This document shows positions 44,385 through 54,814 of a stretch of DNA of 64,000 nt, in pieces. Origin of the DNA: Dongia sedimenti. GTDB taxonomy: Bacteria; Pseudomonadota; Alphaproteobacteria; Dongiales; Dongiaceae. The stretch lies in contig JAUYVI010000003.1 in the NCBI GenBank assembly GCA_030715195.1, positions 524,960-588,959 of the forward strand, written 5' to 3'. Under the pieces are notes generated by a model, which had not been told where the DNA came from, did no database searches, and saw nothing but the letters and a program-made list of their open reading frames with translations. The position numbers and the translations under genes are program-made. Position 1 is the first letter of the stretch, and each line of letters begins with the position of its first letter.

Positions 44385-44792
44385 ATGGCGCAAATGACCG
44401 TCGAGCTGCGCAACATCGCAGGCACCGAGGCGGCGCTCGGCTGGGCGGGCGCGCACACGCTGGTCGTGGACCGAGCGGAAGGCAAGGCCGGCGGTCAGGG
44501 CCTCGGCTTCAACGGCGGTCAATTGCTGGCGCTGGCGATCGGCGGTTGCTTCTGCAACGACCTGCGATATGTGGCGCATGCACGCGGGATCACCCTGCGC
44601 GGCATTGCCGTCAAAGTGACGCTCGAACTCGCCGGCGAACCGCTGCTGGCGACCGCCGCCACGATGTCCGTCGAATGCGATTTGCCCGAGGGCGCCGCGC
44701 GCAACGCGCTCATCGCCGAGGCCGAGCGCATCAGCACGGTCTCGAACTCGCTGCGCGCCGGCCTGCCGGTGCGCATCGTCACCGCGCCATGA
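44385..44792 (+). CDS. OsmC-family protein
   Basis: This 135-residue protein of the OsmC/Ohr superfamily, a fold that reduces organic hydroperoxides through two cysteines, has LGFNGGQLLALAIGGCFCNDL around the first cysteine(s) and the second in the TMSVECDLP strand. The spacing is not that of classical Ohr, so it belongs to the broader OsmC group. The last codon and stop overlap the tspO start (ATGA), which points to coupled translation. Confidence 0.88.
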   Translation: MAQMTVELRNIAGTEAALGWAGAHTLVVDRAEGKAGGQGLGFNGGQLLALAIGGCFCNDLRYVAHARGITLRGIAVKVTLELAGEPLLATAATMSVECDLPEGAARNALIAEAERISTVSNSLRAGLPVRIVTAP

Positions 44793-45262
44793 AACGCGAT
44801 CTCATGCTCGGGGCGCTGGCGGCGCTCAGCGTCGCGGCCGCGCTGGTGTTGGGACAGATCGCGACCTTCCCCAATCTCGCACCCTGGTATGCCGGGCTCG
44901 TGAAGCCCTCTTTCAATCCACCGAACTGGGTGTTCGGGCCGGTCTGGACCACGCTCTACGTGCTGATGGCGTTCGCGCTCTGGCGGGTATTGCGAAGCGA
45001 TGCGACGGCCGGGCGACGGGTTGCGGTGGCGCTGTTCTATCTTCAGCTGCTGCTGAATGCGGCCTGGCCGTGGATGTTCTTCGCCGCGCAAAGCCCCGGG
45101 CTCGGCATGATCAACATCGCGCCTCAGCTGATCGCGATCCTGGGGACGATCGTCGCCTTCAGCCGGATCGATCGGGTCGCGGGCGCGTGCCTCGTGCCGC
45201 TCGCCGCCTGGGTCGGCTATGCGACGGCGCTCAACTTCGCGCTTTGGCGATTGAACGGCTGA
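44789..45262 (+). CDS. tspO: TspO/MBR-family protein
   Basis: This 157-residue five-helix membrane protein of the translocator protein family binds porphyrins and tunes stress and photosynthesis genes in alphaproteobacteria. Signature segments: KPSFNPPNWVFGPVWTTLY, LNAAWPWMFFAAQSPG and the ending LNFALWRLN. The ATG overlaps the OsmC stop by 4 bp, linking it with an oxidative-stress gene. The flanking gene on the other side is convergent. Confidence 0.95.
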   Translation: MKRDLMLGALAALSVAAALVLGQIATFPNLAPWYAGLVKPSFNPPNWVFGPVWTTLYVLMAFALWRVLRSDATAGRRVAVALFYLQLLLNAAWPWMFFAAQSPGLGMINIAPQLIAILGTIVAFSRIDRVAGACLVPLAAWVGYATALNFALWRLNG

Positions 45263-45277
45263 GCGATCGGCAGCCGC

Positions 45278-45532
45278 CTAACCTGTGCGCGCCCGACAGC
45301 TGAACTGGATTGAGCGGACTCCCCAGGAATTGGTGTCCTTGGTGCGGAGGATGGCATCCTTGCCGTAGCGGCTGCAATGTTCCTGGGCCACGGCCTGGAC
45401 ATTGCCGAGGGTTGTCACCGCGGGATCAAAGTCGATCCCAATCGCGGTTTCGCTTTCGTAACGCACCTTGTAGGTCGATCCCCAAACCGCCAGACAGCCG
45501 GAAACCGACGCCGCCATCGTCAGCGCACCCAA
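45278..45532 (-). CDS. Small putative lipoprotein
   Basis: About 84 residues from a TTG at 45532. The signal peptide is then short (GALTMAASVSGC, lipobox VSGC). Starting at an in-frame CTG five codons earlier would add the basic RWR expected of a signal, so the start is unsettled. The mature part, KVRYESETAIGIDFDPAVTT followed by GNVQAVAQEHCSRYGKDA, looks like a compact exported domain. Function unknown. It lies just downstream of the chemoreceptor gene on the same strand. Confidence 0.7.
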   Translation of the reverse strand: MGALTMAASVSGCLAVWGSTYKVRYESETAIGIDFDPAVTTLGNVQAVAQEHCSRYGKDAILRTKDTNSWGVRSIQFSCRARTG

Positions 45533-45554
45533 CGCCTGTCGCCACCGCAGCGCC

Positions 45555-47018
45555 TCAGCTCTGCCGGAAGCCGATGCGGAAGGCGCCCCAGCGGCGGCCC
45601 TTGACGTGGATCGGGGCGGAGAGATCCTTCATCAGCACGAATTTCCCGCCACCCATGTCGCGCCGATAGGTTTGCAGCAGAAAGGGCTTGGTGTTGGCGG
45701 CGGTCTTCTGCACCGCGCGGTCCTTGAAGATGCGGCGATTGCGGCAGTTGGCGGTGTTCCAGACCGGATCCGGGCCTTGCGGCTTGCTGTATTGCGGGTT
45801 GTGCGTCGGCAGATAGCCGCTGTTGGTCCAGGCGACGCAGAAGGCGATGCGTGGGTCGAGCGCCAGCATCGGGTCCTGGATCGGCGGCAGCAGAAGATCG
45901 GTCAAGGCCGTGAACTTGGCGAGATACTGCTTCGGATCCGAGTTGGGAATCTCGCGGTAGTTCTCGTCGAACAGATCCGCGAGCGTGATCTCGCCGCGAT
46001 CGAGCGCCTGCTCGAACGCCGCCTCGACCTTGCGCGCGGCTTCCAGCACGGCGCGGATCAGCGGCGTATCCGGCGTCTCGACGCCGCTCTCGGCGATGTA
46101 CTCGATCAGCGTTTCGCTGAGCTTCAGCAGGCCTTCGACCCGCTCCTCGGCCTGTTTCAGGTTCTGCGAGGAGGCTTCGACGCCCTTGGTGAGATCGTCC
46201 AAGGCCGTGATCACCGTGTCGCATTGCTGCAGGTTGTCGGCGGCGGTGGAAGCGATCGAGTTGACCTCGCGGTCGGCGGCGGTGAAGCCGTCATGCACCC
46301 GCTCGATCACGCCCTGGATCTGGCTGGTGCTCTGCCCCACCTGCTTGGCACGCGAGGTGGCGACGCTGCTCTCGGTAATGACGTTACCGATCTGGCTGGT
46401 CAGGTCGTGCACCGTCTCGTTGATCTGGCGGGTCGCCTGGCGGGTCTGCTCGGCGAGGCTCTTCACCTCGCTCGCGACTACGCTGAAACCTCGGCCCATC
46501 GCGCCGGCGCGCGCCGCCTCGATCGTCGCGTTCAGAGCCAGCAAATTGGTCTGCTTGGCGATCGTCTCGATCGTGCCGGAGAAGCCGGCGACCTGCTCGA
46601 GCACGCTGTTGACCGTGTTCAGGCGCTCGGCGATGCGGCCGACCGCGGAGATCAACTCGGAGATGTCGGCGACCGCGCCGTTGACGGCGGTCCGGGACTC
46701 CGCCACTTCCGCGCCGGCGATCGAGGCGGCGGACTGGGCTGCTTTGGCCGCCCGGTCGATCTCGCGGTTCGCGTCGACCATGGTCTTCGCGGTCTCGTCC
46801 AGGGCCTTGAACTTCTGCGCCTGGTCGGTGACCCGGCCGGTCACGTCCTCGACATTGCCGGCGATGTCCGCCATCTCGACGCCGAGCGTGCCGATGCGAT
46901 CCGCGATTTCGGTGATGAGACGGTCCTTATCGACCACCTTCTGTTCGACCATTTGGGCAGTGCCGTCCGGGGCGGCGGCACGGACCGGTGCCACGCTGGT
47001 CCTGGCGGTGTCATTCAT
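45555..47018 (-). CDS. Cytosolic methyl-accepting chemotaxis protein
   Basis: This 487-residue chemoreceptor has no membrane segment. The signalling domain comes first (about 40-300), with the hairpin tip [21 protein letters not shown] and [21 protein letters not shown]-terminal sensory part (about 370-487) has [18 protein letters not shown] and [20 protein letters not shown], Cache/PAS-like. The order (signalling then sensing) is the reverse of classical receptors. It would control a CheA/CheW array from the cytoplasm. The ATG at 47018 is preferred to a TTG at 47099. Confidence 0.9.
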   Translation of the reverse strand: MNDTARTSVAPVRAAAPDGTAQMVEQKVVDKDRLITEIADRIGTLGVEMADIAGNVEDVTGRVTDQAQKFKALDETAKTMVDANREIDRAAKAAQSAASIAGAEVAESRTAVNGAVADISELISAVGRIAERLNTVNSVLEQVAGFSGTIETIAKQTNLLALNATIEAARAGAMGRGFSVVASEVKSLAEQTRQATRQINETVHDLTSQIGNVITESSVATSRAKQVGQSTSQIQGVIERVHDGFTAADREVNSIASTAADNLQQCDTVITALDDLTKGVEASSQNLKQAEERVEGLLKLSETLIEYIAESGVETPDTPLIRAVLEAARKVEAAFEQALDRGEITLADLFDENYREIPNSDPKQYLAKFTALTDLLLPPIQDPMLALDPRIAFCVAWTNSGYLPTHNPQYSKPQGPDPVWNTANCRNRRIFKDRAVQKTAANTKPFLLQTYRRDMGGGKFVLMKDLSAPIHVKGRRWGAFRIGFRQS

Positions 47019-47231
47019 TGCAACGGGTCCTGGCGCTGGCTGCGAGGGGCTATGGGATGCACTGTTATTCGAAAGGATTAAATTCTGATTTCTTTTCAAT
47101 CATTGGAATGAATTTTGCGCCCCGATTCGAGTGGCCTCAAGACGACTTAGGATCGATTTCTGGAAATGGATGGCTCGGCGTGGCGCCGAAGACGCGGCAA
47201 TAAGCGCTTCAGATCGCTGGATTCCCGTCGA

Positions 47232-47534
47232 TCAGCGGTGCGGGCCCATATGGAGCTCGAAGGTGCCGACCGCGATCTCCGGCGAATCGTGCCATTGCAG
47301 ATCATGCACCCGGGATTCCGGCGTCAGCTGGCGCGGGGCGTCGATGCGATTGAGCCAGCCGTCTATGGCGAGACGCGGCGTCGCGTATTTCGCGTCCAGC
47401 GCTGCGATCAAATCGGCCAGTTGCTGGTAGCGATGCGACTTGTCCTCGGACAGGAACCGCACCTTCAGCGAGGCCGGCTTGCCGGCGGCGATATCGGCGA
47501 GAGCCTTCGCCGCGGTCGTGTCGTCGCGCTCCAA
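47232..47534 (-). CDS. Small hypothetical protein downstream of lhr
   Basis: This 100-residue protein starts at TTG (47534), with AAAGGA six bases upstream and no ATG available. KALADIAAGKPASLKVRFLS and YQQLADLIAALDAKYATPRL suggest a compact alpha/beta fold. I do not recognise the family. It follows the lhr stop by 13 bases on the same strand, so it is probably co-transcribed with the helicase. Confidence 0.7.
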   Translation of the reverse strand: MERDDTTAAKALADIAAGKPASLKVRFLSEDKSHRYQQLADLIAALDAKYATPRLAIDGWLNRIDAPRQLTPESRVHDLQWHDSPEIAVGTFELHMGPHR

Positions 47535-47547
47535 AGATGATCCTTTC

Positions 47548-50500
47548 CTAACCGAGATCGGCGAAGTGCCGTGAGGCGGCGGAGCGCAGCAGCTTCTTCT
47601 TGGCCTCCCACTGTTCGGCGGGCTCGATGCTCGCAGTGTACTCGATTTTCCCACCGGCGAGCAGCGCCATCGGAATGCCGTCCTTGAATAGAATGCGGTT
47701 GCCGGTGAGCGCGCTGAGCTTCGCGCCGGGCGTCAGGATGCCGACGAGATTCAGGGGATCGGCGCCAGAGATCGAGACCCACTCCCCGCTCGGCGGCTTG
47801 CGGCGCATCTCGCGCAAGGCGCCCACCGCTTCGGGCAGCGCGTATTGCTCGCCGGAGAAGCCGGCCACGAAACGGCCGCCGCGGATCTCGCCGCGCGCTT
47901 CCATGCGGCGATAGATCTTCAGCAAATCGCGCCAAGGCGGCAGGAACGGCGCCTCGCGACCGAGCAGACGCCAGAACACCACGCCGTAGCGGCGCAGCAG
48001 CGTGCGCGCCATGTGCTCGACCGCCGCGTCGCGGAGCTTCGGATCGGCGGTCTGCGTGGCGCGCCGCATCAGCGCCCAACGGCCGCCATTCTCCATGTCG
48101 AACGGCAGCACGCGGCCGCGCCGGTAGCCACCGCCGAGCGGCTTGCGCTTGTCGGCGGGCACCAAGAGCGCGCGCAACCCGCCGAAACTATCGGAATTGA
48201 CCAGGCCCAGATTGACCAGCTCGCCCAGCGCGTCCTCGACTTGGGGACGCAGCAACCCGGTCTCGGCGACGACTTCGTCGAAGAACGAGGCACCGTGGGC
48301 CTTCAGCACGTCGAGCACGGTCTCGGCGCGCTGGCTCGGTTCGAGAGTCGACTTGCTCTGGCCGGCGAGCGCCATCCAGAGCGGGGCCGAGCGGCGCTCC
48401 ATCACCGCAATCGGCGTGGTGCGCACGGGCGAGGCGACGCGGTCCTTGTCCTTGCCGCCGGCAGCCGGTGTGAGGCGTGCCCAGGAGAGCCGGCCGGAGA
48501 GACAGAGTTCGTCGAACCAGCTCGGCTCATAGCCCTTGATGCGCGCCGGCAGGATCTCGGTCTCCCAGGCGCCGGCCGGGGCCTCGAAGCCTTCGAGCGT
48601 CCCGACCGCGACGGTCATCGCATCCGGACCTTCGAGCCGCGACTCTTCGGTGACGCGATGCCATTGGAACAGGAAGCGCAGGAAGTCCTTCGCGGCGACC
48701 GGTTCGATCTCGGCGCGCAGGCGGCGCAGCGTGTAATGATGGATGCGCGAGAGCAGCCGCCGGTCGCACCACTCCTCCGCATTGCCGCCGGCGGCGAAGC
48801 GGCCGCGCATGACGAAGCCTTCGATCTCGAGCGCGATCAAGGCGCCGTCGACATCCGCGGCCTCGAGACCCAGCGGCATGGCCAGTGTCGTCGCGGTGAC
48901 CGGGCCGAGGCCCTCCAATCGGCCGCGGATGATTTCCACCAGCGCTTCCTCGCGGGTCTGGGCCGGCTGTTCCTGGCCCGCGACTTGGGGCTGAACCTGG
49001 GCGTTAGACCAGACCAACTTGAACTGGTCTAAGCGTTCCGCGGCGATCCAGAGCCGGGCAGTTCCGGTATCGAGGCGGGTCACCCGCTTGTCGGCTGCGA
49101 GCGCGTTCAGCCACCCCTGCCATTCCGGCTTTGCGGTGGCCTCTTCGTCGTTCAAGCAGCCGAGCCACAGCAAGGCATCGTGCAGCTCCTCGGCATTGCC
49201 GGGTTCGGGCCAAGCTTCCTCCTTGACGCGAGTGATCGCTTCGCCGTCGAGGCGGCCGAGATCGGCGGCGCTGTCGGCATCGAGCCAGCGGCGTGCCATG
49301 ACGGCTTGAGTGCGGCGCTCTTCCAGCGGAGCGTCGTCGAGATAGGCATAGGGCCGCGCCGAGAGGACTTCCAAGGCCAAGGGCGACGGTTGGGTGAGAT
49401 CGACGGCGACGATGCGGATCTCGCCGGCCTCGATGCGCTTCAGCAGAGCCTCGAGGCCGTCGATGTCCATTGCTTCGTGCAGGCAATCATAAATCGCCTG
49501 GTTGGTCAGCGGGTGATCGGGTATCTCGCGCTCGCCGGCGAGATTCTCGGCGCAGGCGATTTGGTCGGGGAAGACCGCGGCGACGAGATCCTCGGCCTGC
49601 ATGCGCATGAATTGCGGCGGCACCTTCTTGCCGCCCTGGAAGCGCGGCAGGGCCAGCGACACGCCGGCCACCCAGCGCCAGCGCGCATTGAACATCGGGG
49701 CGTCGAGCAGCGCCTGGATGAGTATCTGGCGCACGCTGGAGGAATGGAGATAGCGCGCGACCTCGGCCAGGTCGAAGCTGTGCGCGGAGGTGAGCGACAG
49801 CACGATGTTGTCTTCGGTCGCCGCCGCCTGGAGCTCGAAGTTGAACTTGCGGCAGAAGCGCTTGCGCAGCGCTAGGCCCCAGGCGCGGTTGATGCGGCTG
49901 CCATAGGGCGTATGGATCACCAGCTGCTGGCCGCCCGCCTCGTCGAAGAAGCGTTCGAGGACAATCGTGTCCTTGCTCGGCATGGCGCCGAGTGCCGCCT
50001 TGCCGGCGGCGAGATATTCCACTTCCTGCTCGGCGACGGCTTCGGCGATGCCCACTTCCTCGATCAACCAGGGCAGCACGGAATCCGGCTTGGCTTCGAG
50101 GCGCTGGCCGATTTCCTTGCGCAGGCGCGAGACGGAATCCGACAGTTCGTCGCTGCGTCCCGGCGCTTCGCCCAGCCAGAACGGGATGGTCGGCGGCTGG
50201 CCATGCGCATCCTCGACCCGCACCTGGCCGCGCTCGACGCGGATGATCCGATAGGAGGCATTGCCGAGCTGGAACACGTCGCCGGCCAGGCTCTCGACCG
50301 CGAAGTCTTCGTTGACCGTCCCTATGACATGGTTCTCCGGCTCCAGCACGACCTGGTAATCGGCATTGTCGGGGATCGTGCCGCCGGAAGTGAGCGCGGT
50401 CAGCCGCGCGCCGCGCCGGCCGCGGATCACATGGTTGATCGTGTCCCAGTGGATCAGCGCGCCGCGCCGGCCCCGCCGGGTGGTGAACCCCTCGGCGAGC

Positions 50501-51888
50501 ATCTTCAGGACTTCGGTGAACTCGACGCGGGTCAGGTCGCGATAGGGAAAGGCGCGGACATAGCGCTCGAAGAGTTCGTCTTCGGTCCAATCCTGGGCGG
50601 CGGTCTCGGCGACGATCTGCTGCGCGAGCACGTCCATCGGCTTCGAGGGAATGGTGAGCCGGTCCAACTCGCCGCGGCGCACGGCATCGAGTAGCGCCGA
50701 GCATTCGACCAGCTCGTCACGCGAGAGCGGGAACAGATGGCCCTTCGGCGTCGCGCCGACGGCATGGCCCGACCGCCCGACCCTTTGCAGGAAACTCGCG
50801 ATCGAACGCGGCGAGCCCAACTGGCAGACCAGATCGACATCGCCGATATCGATACCGAGTTCCAACGAAGCGGTCGCGACCAGCGCGCGCAGTTGGCCGA
50901 ACTTGAGGCGCTGCTCGGCGGCGAGGCGATGTTCCTTCGCCATGCTGCCGTGATGCGCGGTGACCGCGGTTTCGCCAAGGCGGTCGGACAACGCCCGCGC
51001 GACCCGCTCCGCCATCCGGCGGGTGTTCACGAAGACCAAGGTGGTGCGATGCGCCTCGATCAGAAGCTGCAACTGGTCATAGACCGTCAGCCAGGCTTCC
51101 GCCGACATCACCGCTTCCAGCGGCTGGCCCGGCACTTCGATCACCAGCTCGCGGTGGCGCTGATGGCCGGTATCGACGATCCGGACCCTCGGCGCGCCTC
51201 CCGCTCCGCCGGTGCCGGAGAGCAGGTTCATCACCGCGTCGATCGGCTTCTGCGTGGCCGAGAGTCCGATGCGCAGCAGGTTGTCGCCGCAAAGCGCGGC
51301 GAGGCGTTCGAGCGACAACGAAAGATGCGCGCCGCGCTTGTTGGCGGCCATGGCGTGGATTTCGTCAACAATCACCCAGCGGGTCGTCCCCAACATCTTC
51401 CGGCCGGATTCCGACCCCAAGAGGATGTACAGCGATTCCGGCGTGGTCACGACGATATGCGGCGGACGCTTCGCCATCTTGGCGCGTTCGGCGGACGGCG
51501 TGTCGCCGGTGCGGACCCAGGTACGAATCTCGACATCCGGCAGGCCGCGCTCCTTGAGCGCGGCGCGGATGCCGGCGATCGGCGCTTCGAGGTTCTTCTG
51601 GATGTCGTTGGAGAGCGCCTTCAGCGGCGAGACATACACGATCTGCGTCTGGTCGGTCAGCGTGCCCTCGAGACCCTGCCGCACCAGCCCGTCGATCGCG
51701 GCCAGGAAGGCGGCAAGCGTCTTGCCCGAACCCGTGGGTGCTGCGATCAGCGTGTGCTCGCCCGCCTTGATCGCCGGCCAGGCCCGGGCCTGCGCCGGGG
51801 TGGCGTCCGGGAAATGGCGGAAGAACCAGTCGGCGACGGCGGGGTGAAACAGATCCGAGGGCAGCATTGTCGGGGATCGAGGCTCCAT
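47548..51888 (-). CDS. lhr: Lhr-type DEAD/DEAH helicase (long form)
   Basis: This 1446-residue 'large helicase-related' superfamily 2 protein has Walker A APTGSGKT (50-57), DEIH box (175-178), motif III LSATQKP, motif IV-VI with [18 protein letters not shown] and [11 protein letters not shown], then the winged-helix and Lhr-specific domains. The extended C-terminal region (about 880-1446) marks the long Lhr form rather than the ligase-associated Lhr. It is an ATP-driven 3'-5' DNA/RNA-DNA translocase linked to DNA repair. An alternative ATG at 51867 would drop seven residues. Confidence 0.95.
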   Translation of the reverse strand: MEPRSPTMLPSDLFHPAVADWFFRHFPDATPAQARAWPAIKAGEHTLIAAPTGSGKTLAAFLAAIDGLVRQGLEGTLTDQTQIVYVSPLKALSNDIQKNLEAPIAGIRAALKERGLPDVEIRTWVRTGDTPSAERAKMAKRPPHIVVTTPESLYILLGSESGRKMLGTTRWVIVDEIHAMAANKRGAHLSLSLERLAALCGDNLLRIGLSATQKPIDAVMNLLSGTGGAGGAPRVRIVDTGHQRHRELVIEVPGQPLEAVMSAEAWLTVYDQLQLLIEAHRTTLVFVNTRRMAERVARALSDRLGETAVTAHHGSMAKEHRLAAEQRLKFGQLRALVATASLELGIDIGDVDLVCQLGSPRSIASFLQRVGRSGHAVGATPKGHLFPLSRDELVECSALLDAVRRGELDRLTIPSKPMDVLAQQIVAETAAQDWTEDELFERYVRAFPYRDLTRVEFTEVLKMLAEGFTTRRGRRGALIHWDTINHVIRGRRGARLTALTSGGTIPDNADYQVVLEPENHVIGTVNEDFAVESLAGDVFQLGNASYRIIRVERGQVRVEDAHGQPPTIPFWLGEAPGRSDELSDSVSRLRKEIGQRLEAKPDSVLPWLIEEVGIAEAVAEQEVEYLAAGKAALGAMPSKDTIVLERFFDEAGGQQLVIHTPYGSRINRAWGLALRKRFCRKFNFELQAAATEDNIVLSLTSAHSFDLAEVARYLHSSSVRQILIQALLDAPMFNARWRWVAGVSLALPRFQGGKKVPPQFMRMQAEDLVAAVFPDQIACAENLAGEREIPDHPLTNQAIYDCLHEAMDIDGLEALLKRIEAGEIRIVAVDLTQPSPLALEVLSARPYAYLDDAPLEERRTQAVMARRWLDADSAADLGRLDGEAITRVKEEAWPEPGNAEELHDALLWLGCLNDEEATAKPEWQGWLNALAADKRVTRLDTGTARLWIAAERLDQFKLVWSNAQVQPQVAGQEQPAQTREEALVEIIRGRLEGLGPVTATTLAMPLGLEAADVDGALIALEIEGFVMRGRFAAGGNAEEWCDRRLLSRIHHYTLRRLRAEIEPVAAKDFLRFLFQWHRVTEESRLEGPDAMTVAVGTLEGFEAPAGAWETEILPARIKGYEPSWFDELCLSGRLSWARLTPAAGGKDKDRVASPVRTTPIAVMERRSAPLWMALAGQSKSTLEPSQRAETVLDVLKAHGASFFDEVVAETGLLRPQVEDALGELVNLGLVNSDSFGGLRALLVPADKRKPLGGGYRRGRVLPFDMENGGRWALMRRATQTADPKLRDAAVEHMARTLLRRYGVVFWRLLGREAPFLPPWRDLLKIYRRMEARGEIRGGRFVAGFSGEQYALPEAVGALREMRRKPPSGEWVSISGADPLNLVGILTPGAKLSALTGNRILFKDGIPMALLAGGKIEYTASIEPAEQWEAKKKLLRSAASRHFADLG

Positions 51889-51995
51889 GCGGCGTGGACC
51901 TATTACGTGGTGTCCTGAGAACTATTTGGCAACAGAAGCCTGCCGGCGTCCAGCGTGCATCTCATTCCTGTCGCGGTTTCGGGCCTTGAACTATC

Positions 51996-52011
51996 GTAAG
52001 CATACACTTAC
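51996..52011. promoter_or_regulatory. Probable ArsR-type operator
   Basis: GTAAG-CATACA-CTTAC is an inverted repeat centred 16 bases before the arsR start, with a third related half-site (GACTTAC) just after the ATG. ArsR proteins bind such short dyads over their own promoter. Inferred from symmetry and position. Confidence 0.45.
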
Positions 52012-52019
52012 AGTTAGAT

Positions 52020-52337
52020 ATGACTTACGGAGTTGCTTTCACGGCTTTGGCCGATCCGACCCGCCGTGCGGTGTTCGAACGCCTGGGTTCCGGGCCGAAG
52101 CCGGTGGCGGAGATCGCCCGCGGCATGGCGGTCAGCCGGCCCGCAGTGTCGCAGCACCTGAAAGTGCTCAAGGCGGCCGGGCTGGTGAGCGATCACCCGG
52201 AGGGCACGCGCCGCATCTACACCATCGACCCCCAAGGGCTCCGCGCGCTGCGCGATTGGCTCGATCGGTTCTGGGATGAGGCCCTGGAGAATTTCCGCGT
52301 CGAGGCGGAAGCAAAGACGGAAAAGGACAGGAGCTGA
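52020..52337 (+). CDS. ArsR-family transcriptional regulator
   Basis: This 105-residue winged-helix repressor has FTALADPTRRAVFERLG, then VAEIARGMAVSRPAVSQHLKVLKAAGLV and the wing EGTRRIYTIDPQGL. It has no metal-binding ELCVCDL motif, so it is of the SdpR/AHSA1-linked type rather than a metal sensor. No ribosome site precedes the ATG, so translation may be leaderless or start elsewhere. It is followed after three bases by an AHSA1/SRPBCC gene, its standard partner. Confidence 0.93.
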   Translation: MTYGVAFTALADPTRRAVFERLGSGPKPVAEIARGMAVSRPAVSQHLKVLKAAGLVSDHPEGTRRIYTIDPQGLRALRDWLDRFWDEALENFRVEAEAKTEKDRS

Positions 52338-52340
52338 GCG

Positions 52341-52829
52341 ATGAACGACAACCGCCGGGTCACAATTGCGCCGGTGCGGAAGTCTATCCGCGTTGCCGCC
52401 CCACAAGCCCATGCCTTCGAGGTCTTCACCGCGGGCCTGGACCGCTGGTGGCCGAAGTCGCACCACCTCGGTGCTTCGGCGGTGAAGCTGCTCACGATCG
52501 AGCCGTGGATCGGGGGCCGCTGGTACGAACTCGGCGAGGACGGCACCGAGACCACTGTCGGACATATCCTGGTCTGGGAGCCCCCATCTCGTTTCGTGGT
52601 GACCTGGGAGATCAGCAGCCAATGGAAGTCGGACCCCGGCCGCGGCAGCGAGGTCGAGCTGCGCTTCGTCGCCGAGGGCGAAGACAACACTCTGGTCGAA
52701 CTCGAACATCGCCTGTTCGAGCGCATGGGCGCCGAGCACGGGACGGTCATGCACGACGCCGTCGATCGCGGCTGGCCGCAAATTCTGCAACTCCTGAAAG
52801 AGGAGGCAGAAAATCAGCGGCGCGGTTAA
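52341..52829 (+). CDS. AHSA1/SRPBCC-domain protein
   Basis: This 162-residue START-like protein of the Aha1 C-terminal/SRPBCC group shows IRVAAPQAHAFEVFTAGLDRWW, EPWIGGRWYELGEDG, ILVWEPPSRFVVTWEI and LVELEHRLFERMG. Such proteins bind hydrophobic ligands in a cavity. The ArsR partner is presumed to regulate it. CAGGAG ten bases upstream supports the ATG. Its end overlaps the convergent small gene by 4 bp. Confidence 0.93.
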   Translation: MNDNRRVTIAPVRKSIRVAAPQAHAFEVFTAGLDRWWPKSHHLGASAVKLLTIEPWIGGRWYELGEDGTETTVGHILVWEPPSRFVVTWEISSQWKSDPGRGSEVELRFVAEGEDNTLVELEHRLFERMGAEHGTVMHDAVDRGWPQILQLLKEEAENQRRG

Positions 52830-53023
52830 GCGCTCCGACCGGGATGAATGGTCAGCGAATGCTGCGCCAGCCCCGGGTGTTGCGCGAGCCATTCCGCGGC
52901 GCGGGTCTGCGCCTCGACATAGGCGGTGATCGGGTTGGGGCCGGCGGTGATCAACATCTCATGGGTGCGACAATCACCCTGAGAGGATGCAAGGCAGGCG
53001 ACCAGAACTGCAGTGTACAGCAC
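52826..53023 (-). CDS. Small exported protein
   Basis: This 65-residue protein opens with LYTAVLVACLASS, a short export signal, and continues GDCRTHEMLITAGPNPITAY with two cysteines. AAEWLAQHPGLAQHSLTIHP forms the C-terminal part. Proteins of this make-up are small conserved hypotheticals; function unknown. GGAGAAGG lies upstream. It overlaps the AHSA1 end tail to tail. Confidence 0.75.
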   Translation of the reverse strand: MLYTAVLVACLASSQGDCRTHEMLITAGPNPITAYVEAQTRAAEWLAQHPGLAQHSLTIHPGRSA

Positions 53024-53140
53024 GTGGGTACCCCTTCTCCGTTATCAGCCGCGCCCTGACGGCTCCGATAAAGGGTAGCCCGCAGCCCGTGAAGGATGCG
53101 TCTCTTTGTGCGGCGCAGCAAGTGTCATCTTCGCAACAGG

Positions 53141-54598
53141 TTAGATGCGTAGATTCGTTCCGAAGATCGAGACATTGAAATAGGCGCTGAGGGCTTGGAG
53201 TTCAGGACCCAGGATCCGATCAGCAGTGACGACCGGCACGGTCTCACGCACCTTTCCTAGGAGATTACGCAGCGGACCCGACTGCGGATCTCGCGCGGTG
53301 AGGTGCAGCGCCTGGGACGCGACGACCGAGAGCACGGCCAAGGCACGATCGAGAGTCTCGCCGGCCTTCGCCGCCTTCGGCCAGGCGAGGAAGACCGGGG
53401 CGGCGACATCATCCTGGCCGAAGACCGAGGCATCGACCGCGGGAATGAAGCTCCGCTGGGCCAAGGCGCGCGCCTCCTCGACGAAGCCCGCGATCGCCAT
53501 CGGCAGATAGCCGAGGGCGCCGTGGCCATCGGATTCGCTGGGATCGCGATCGCCCAGCAGGAAATCGGAGAAGCCGGAGACGCGACCGTTCAGCAGGCCG
53601 GCAGAGAGCCGCCCGGCGAGCAGGCAGAGATCGGCCCAAACGCCGGTCACGTTGTCGATCACCGGCGCGGCCAGGGCGTTGTGAAAGCCGCCGGTGCTGA
53701 CGCAGCGCCCGAGCGGATGCACTGCATCCGGTTCGAGATAGGTCGGATTGTGGGTGACCGCGCCGAGCGCGGTGATGGCCGTCTCCTCTGCTTGGCTGAC
53801 GGCCCAATGCGCCTGTGCCAGCAAGGCCGGCACGATGCGATAGCTGACCGGCGCCTGATGGCTGCGCACCGGCGCCTCAGCCGGGCCGAGCAGCGCGTCG
53901 AGAGCCTCGAAGGCCGCGCGGTGATGCGCGCCGCCCCACAGCGCGCCCAGGGCCGGATCGTAATGCTCGCGCGGCGCACCGAAGGCGACCACGGCAAGCG
54001 CGAGCACCTGCTGGACCAGATCGAGCCGACGACGCGATGCCAGCGCGACGTCGGCCAGCAACGCGCCCGCGCAGGGCGCGCCGTTGATCAGCGCACCGCG
54101 CTCGCCGGGTTGCAGATCGAAGCGCTCGGATAGCGCCGCGAACAGCGGATAGGTGGCCAGGATCTCCCCGGCGCCGCCCTGCCCGGTATAGGCGACACGT
54201 GGCACCGCGTCGGCGTTCAGCATGTCGATCAGCGCATCGGCGAGACGCGGCGTCGCGGCGGCGTGGCCGTCGAGAATATTGGCGAAGCGCGCGAGCACCA
54301 TGGCGCGCACCACCCGGGGCGGAAAATCATCGCCGAACGAGACCGCCGCCGGAAACGGCTTCAACTGCGCGAGGCGCGCAACCTGAGCCGCGTCGAGCGC
54401 ATGGTGGATCATCTCACCCTGACCCTGGTTCACGCCATAGACGCCCTGGCTTGGATCCTGGAGCAGGCGTTCGAAGACGCCGCGCCGTTCGGCAATGCGC
54501 GCCTTAGCCCGCTGCGTAAGCGCGATCGGCTCGCCGCGCCAGGCGACCCGATGCACGAGATCCAGCGTCAGATCGGCGCGTGATGTCAGTTCGAGCAC
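53141..54598 (-). CDS. Aromatic amino-acid lyase (HAL/PAL) homologue without the MIO motif
   Basis: This 485-residue member of the histidine/phenylalanine ammonia-lyase superfamily has the lid tyrosine Y54 (GVYGVNQGQGEM, compare YGVNTGFG), GALINGAPCAGALL, the arginine segment PVSYRIVPALLAQ, AVTHNPTY and STGGFHNALAAP. At the place of the ASG triad that cyclises to the MIO electrophile (GSVGASGDLAPL in family members) it has GQGGAGEILATYP (139-151), with no Ala-Ser-Gly. It should therefore not deaminate by the MIO route. The start is GTG at 54598 after AGGGGG. No histidine or phenylpropanoid pathway genes are near. A new activity or a binding role is open. Confidence 0.88.
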   Translation of the reverse strand: MLELTSRADLTLDLVHRVAWRGEPIALTQRAKARIAERRGVFERLLQDPSQGVYGVNQGQGEMIHHALDAAQVARLAQLKPFPAAVSFGDDFPPRVVRAMVLARFANILDGHAAATPRLADALIDMLNADAVPRVAYTGQGGAGEILATYPLFAALSERFDLQPGERGALINGAPCAGALLADVALASRRRLDLVQQVLALAVVAFGAPREHYDPALGALWGGAHHRAAFEALDALLGPAEAPVRSHQAPVSYRIVPALLAQAHWAVSQAEETAITALGAVTHNPTYLEPDAVHPLGRCVSTGGFHNALAAPVIDNVTGVWADLCLLAGRLSAGLLNGRVSGFSDFLLGDRDPSESDGHGALGYLPMAIAGFVEEARALAQRSFIPAVDASVFGQDDVAAPVFLAWPKAAKAGETLDRALAVLSVVASQALHLTARDPQSGPLRNLLGKVRETVPVVTADRILGPELQALSAYFNVSIFGTNLRI

Positions 54599-54814
54599 GA
54601 TGGCCCCCTGCGATTCCCTATTGCCGCAACGATAGCATCAGGAAGGTTTGTGCGGCAGATTGGCCGCAGATCGCACATCCGCCCTACCGGCTCGGGCATC
54701 CTCCGATTCAGTCATGCTTTGGAACGATCGGTCGATCTGCGCCGAACCTTGTTGGCCGACCCCGGTTGTCCGAATGCGGATCGCTGTCAGACAGCACGCA
54801 AACCGGAGCGAACC

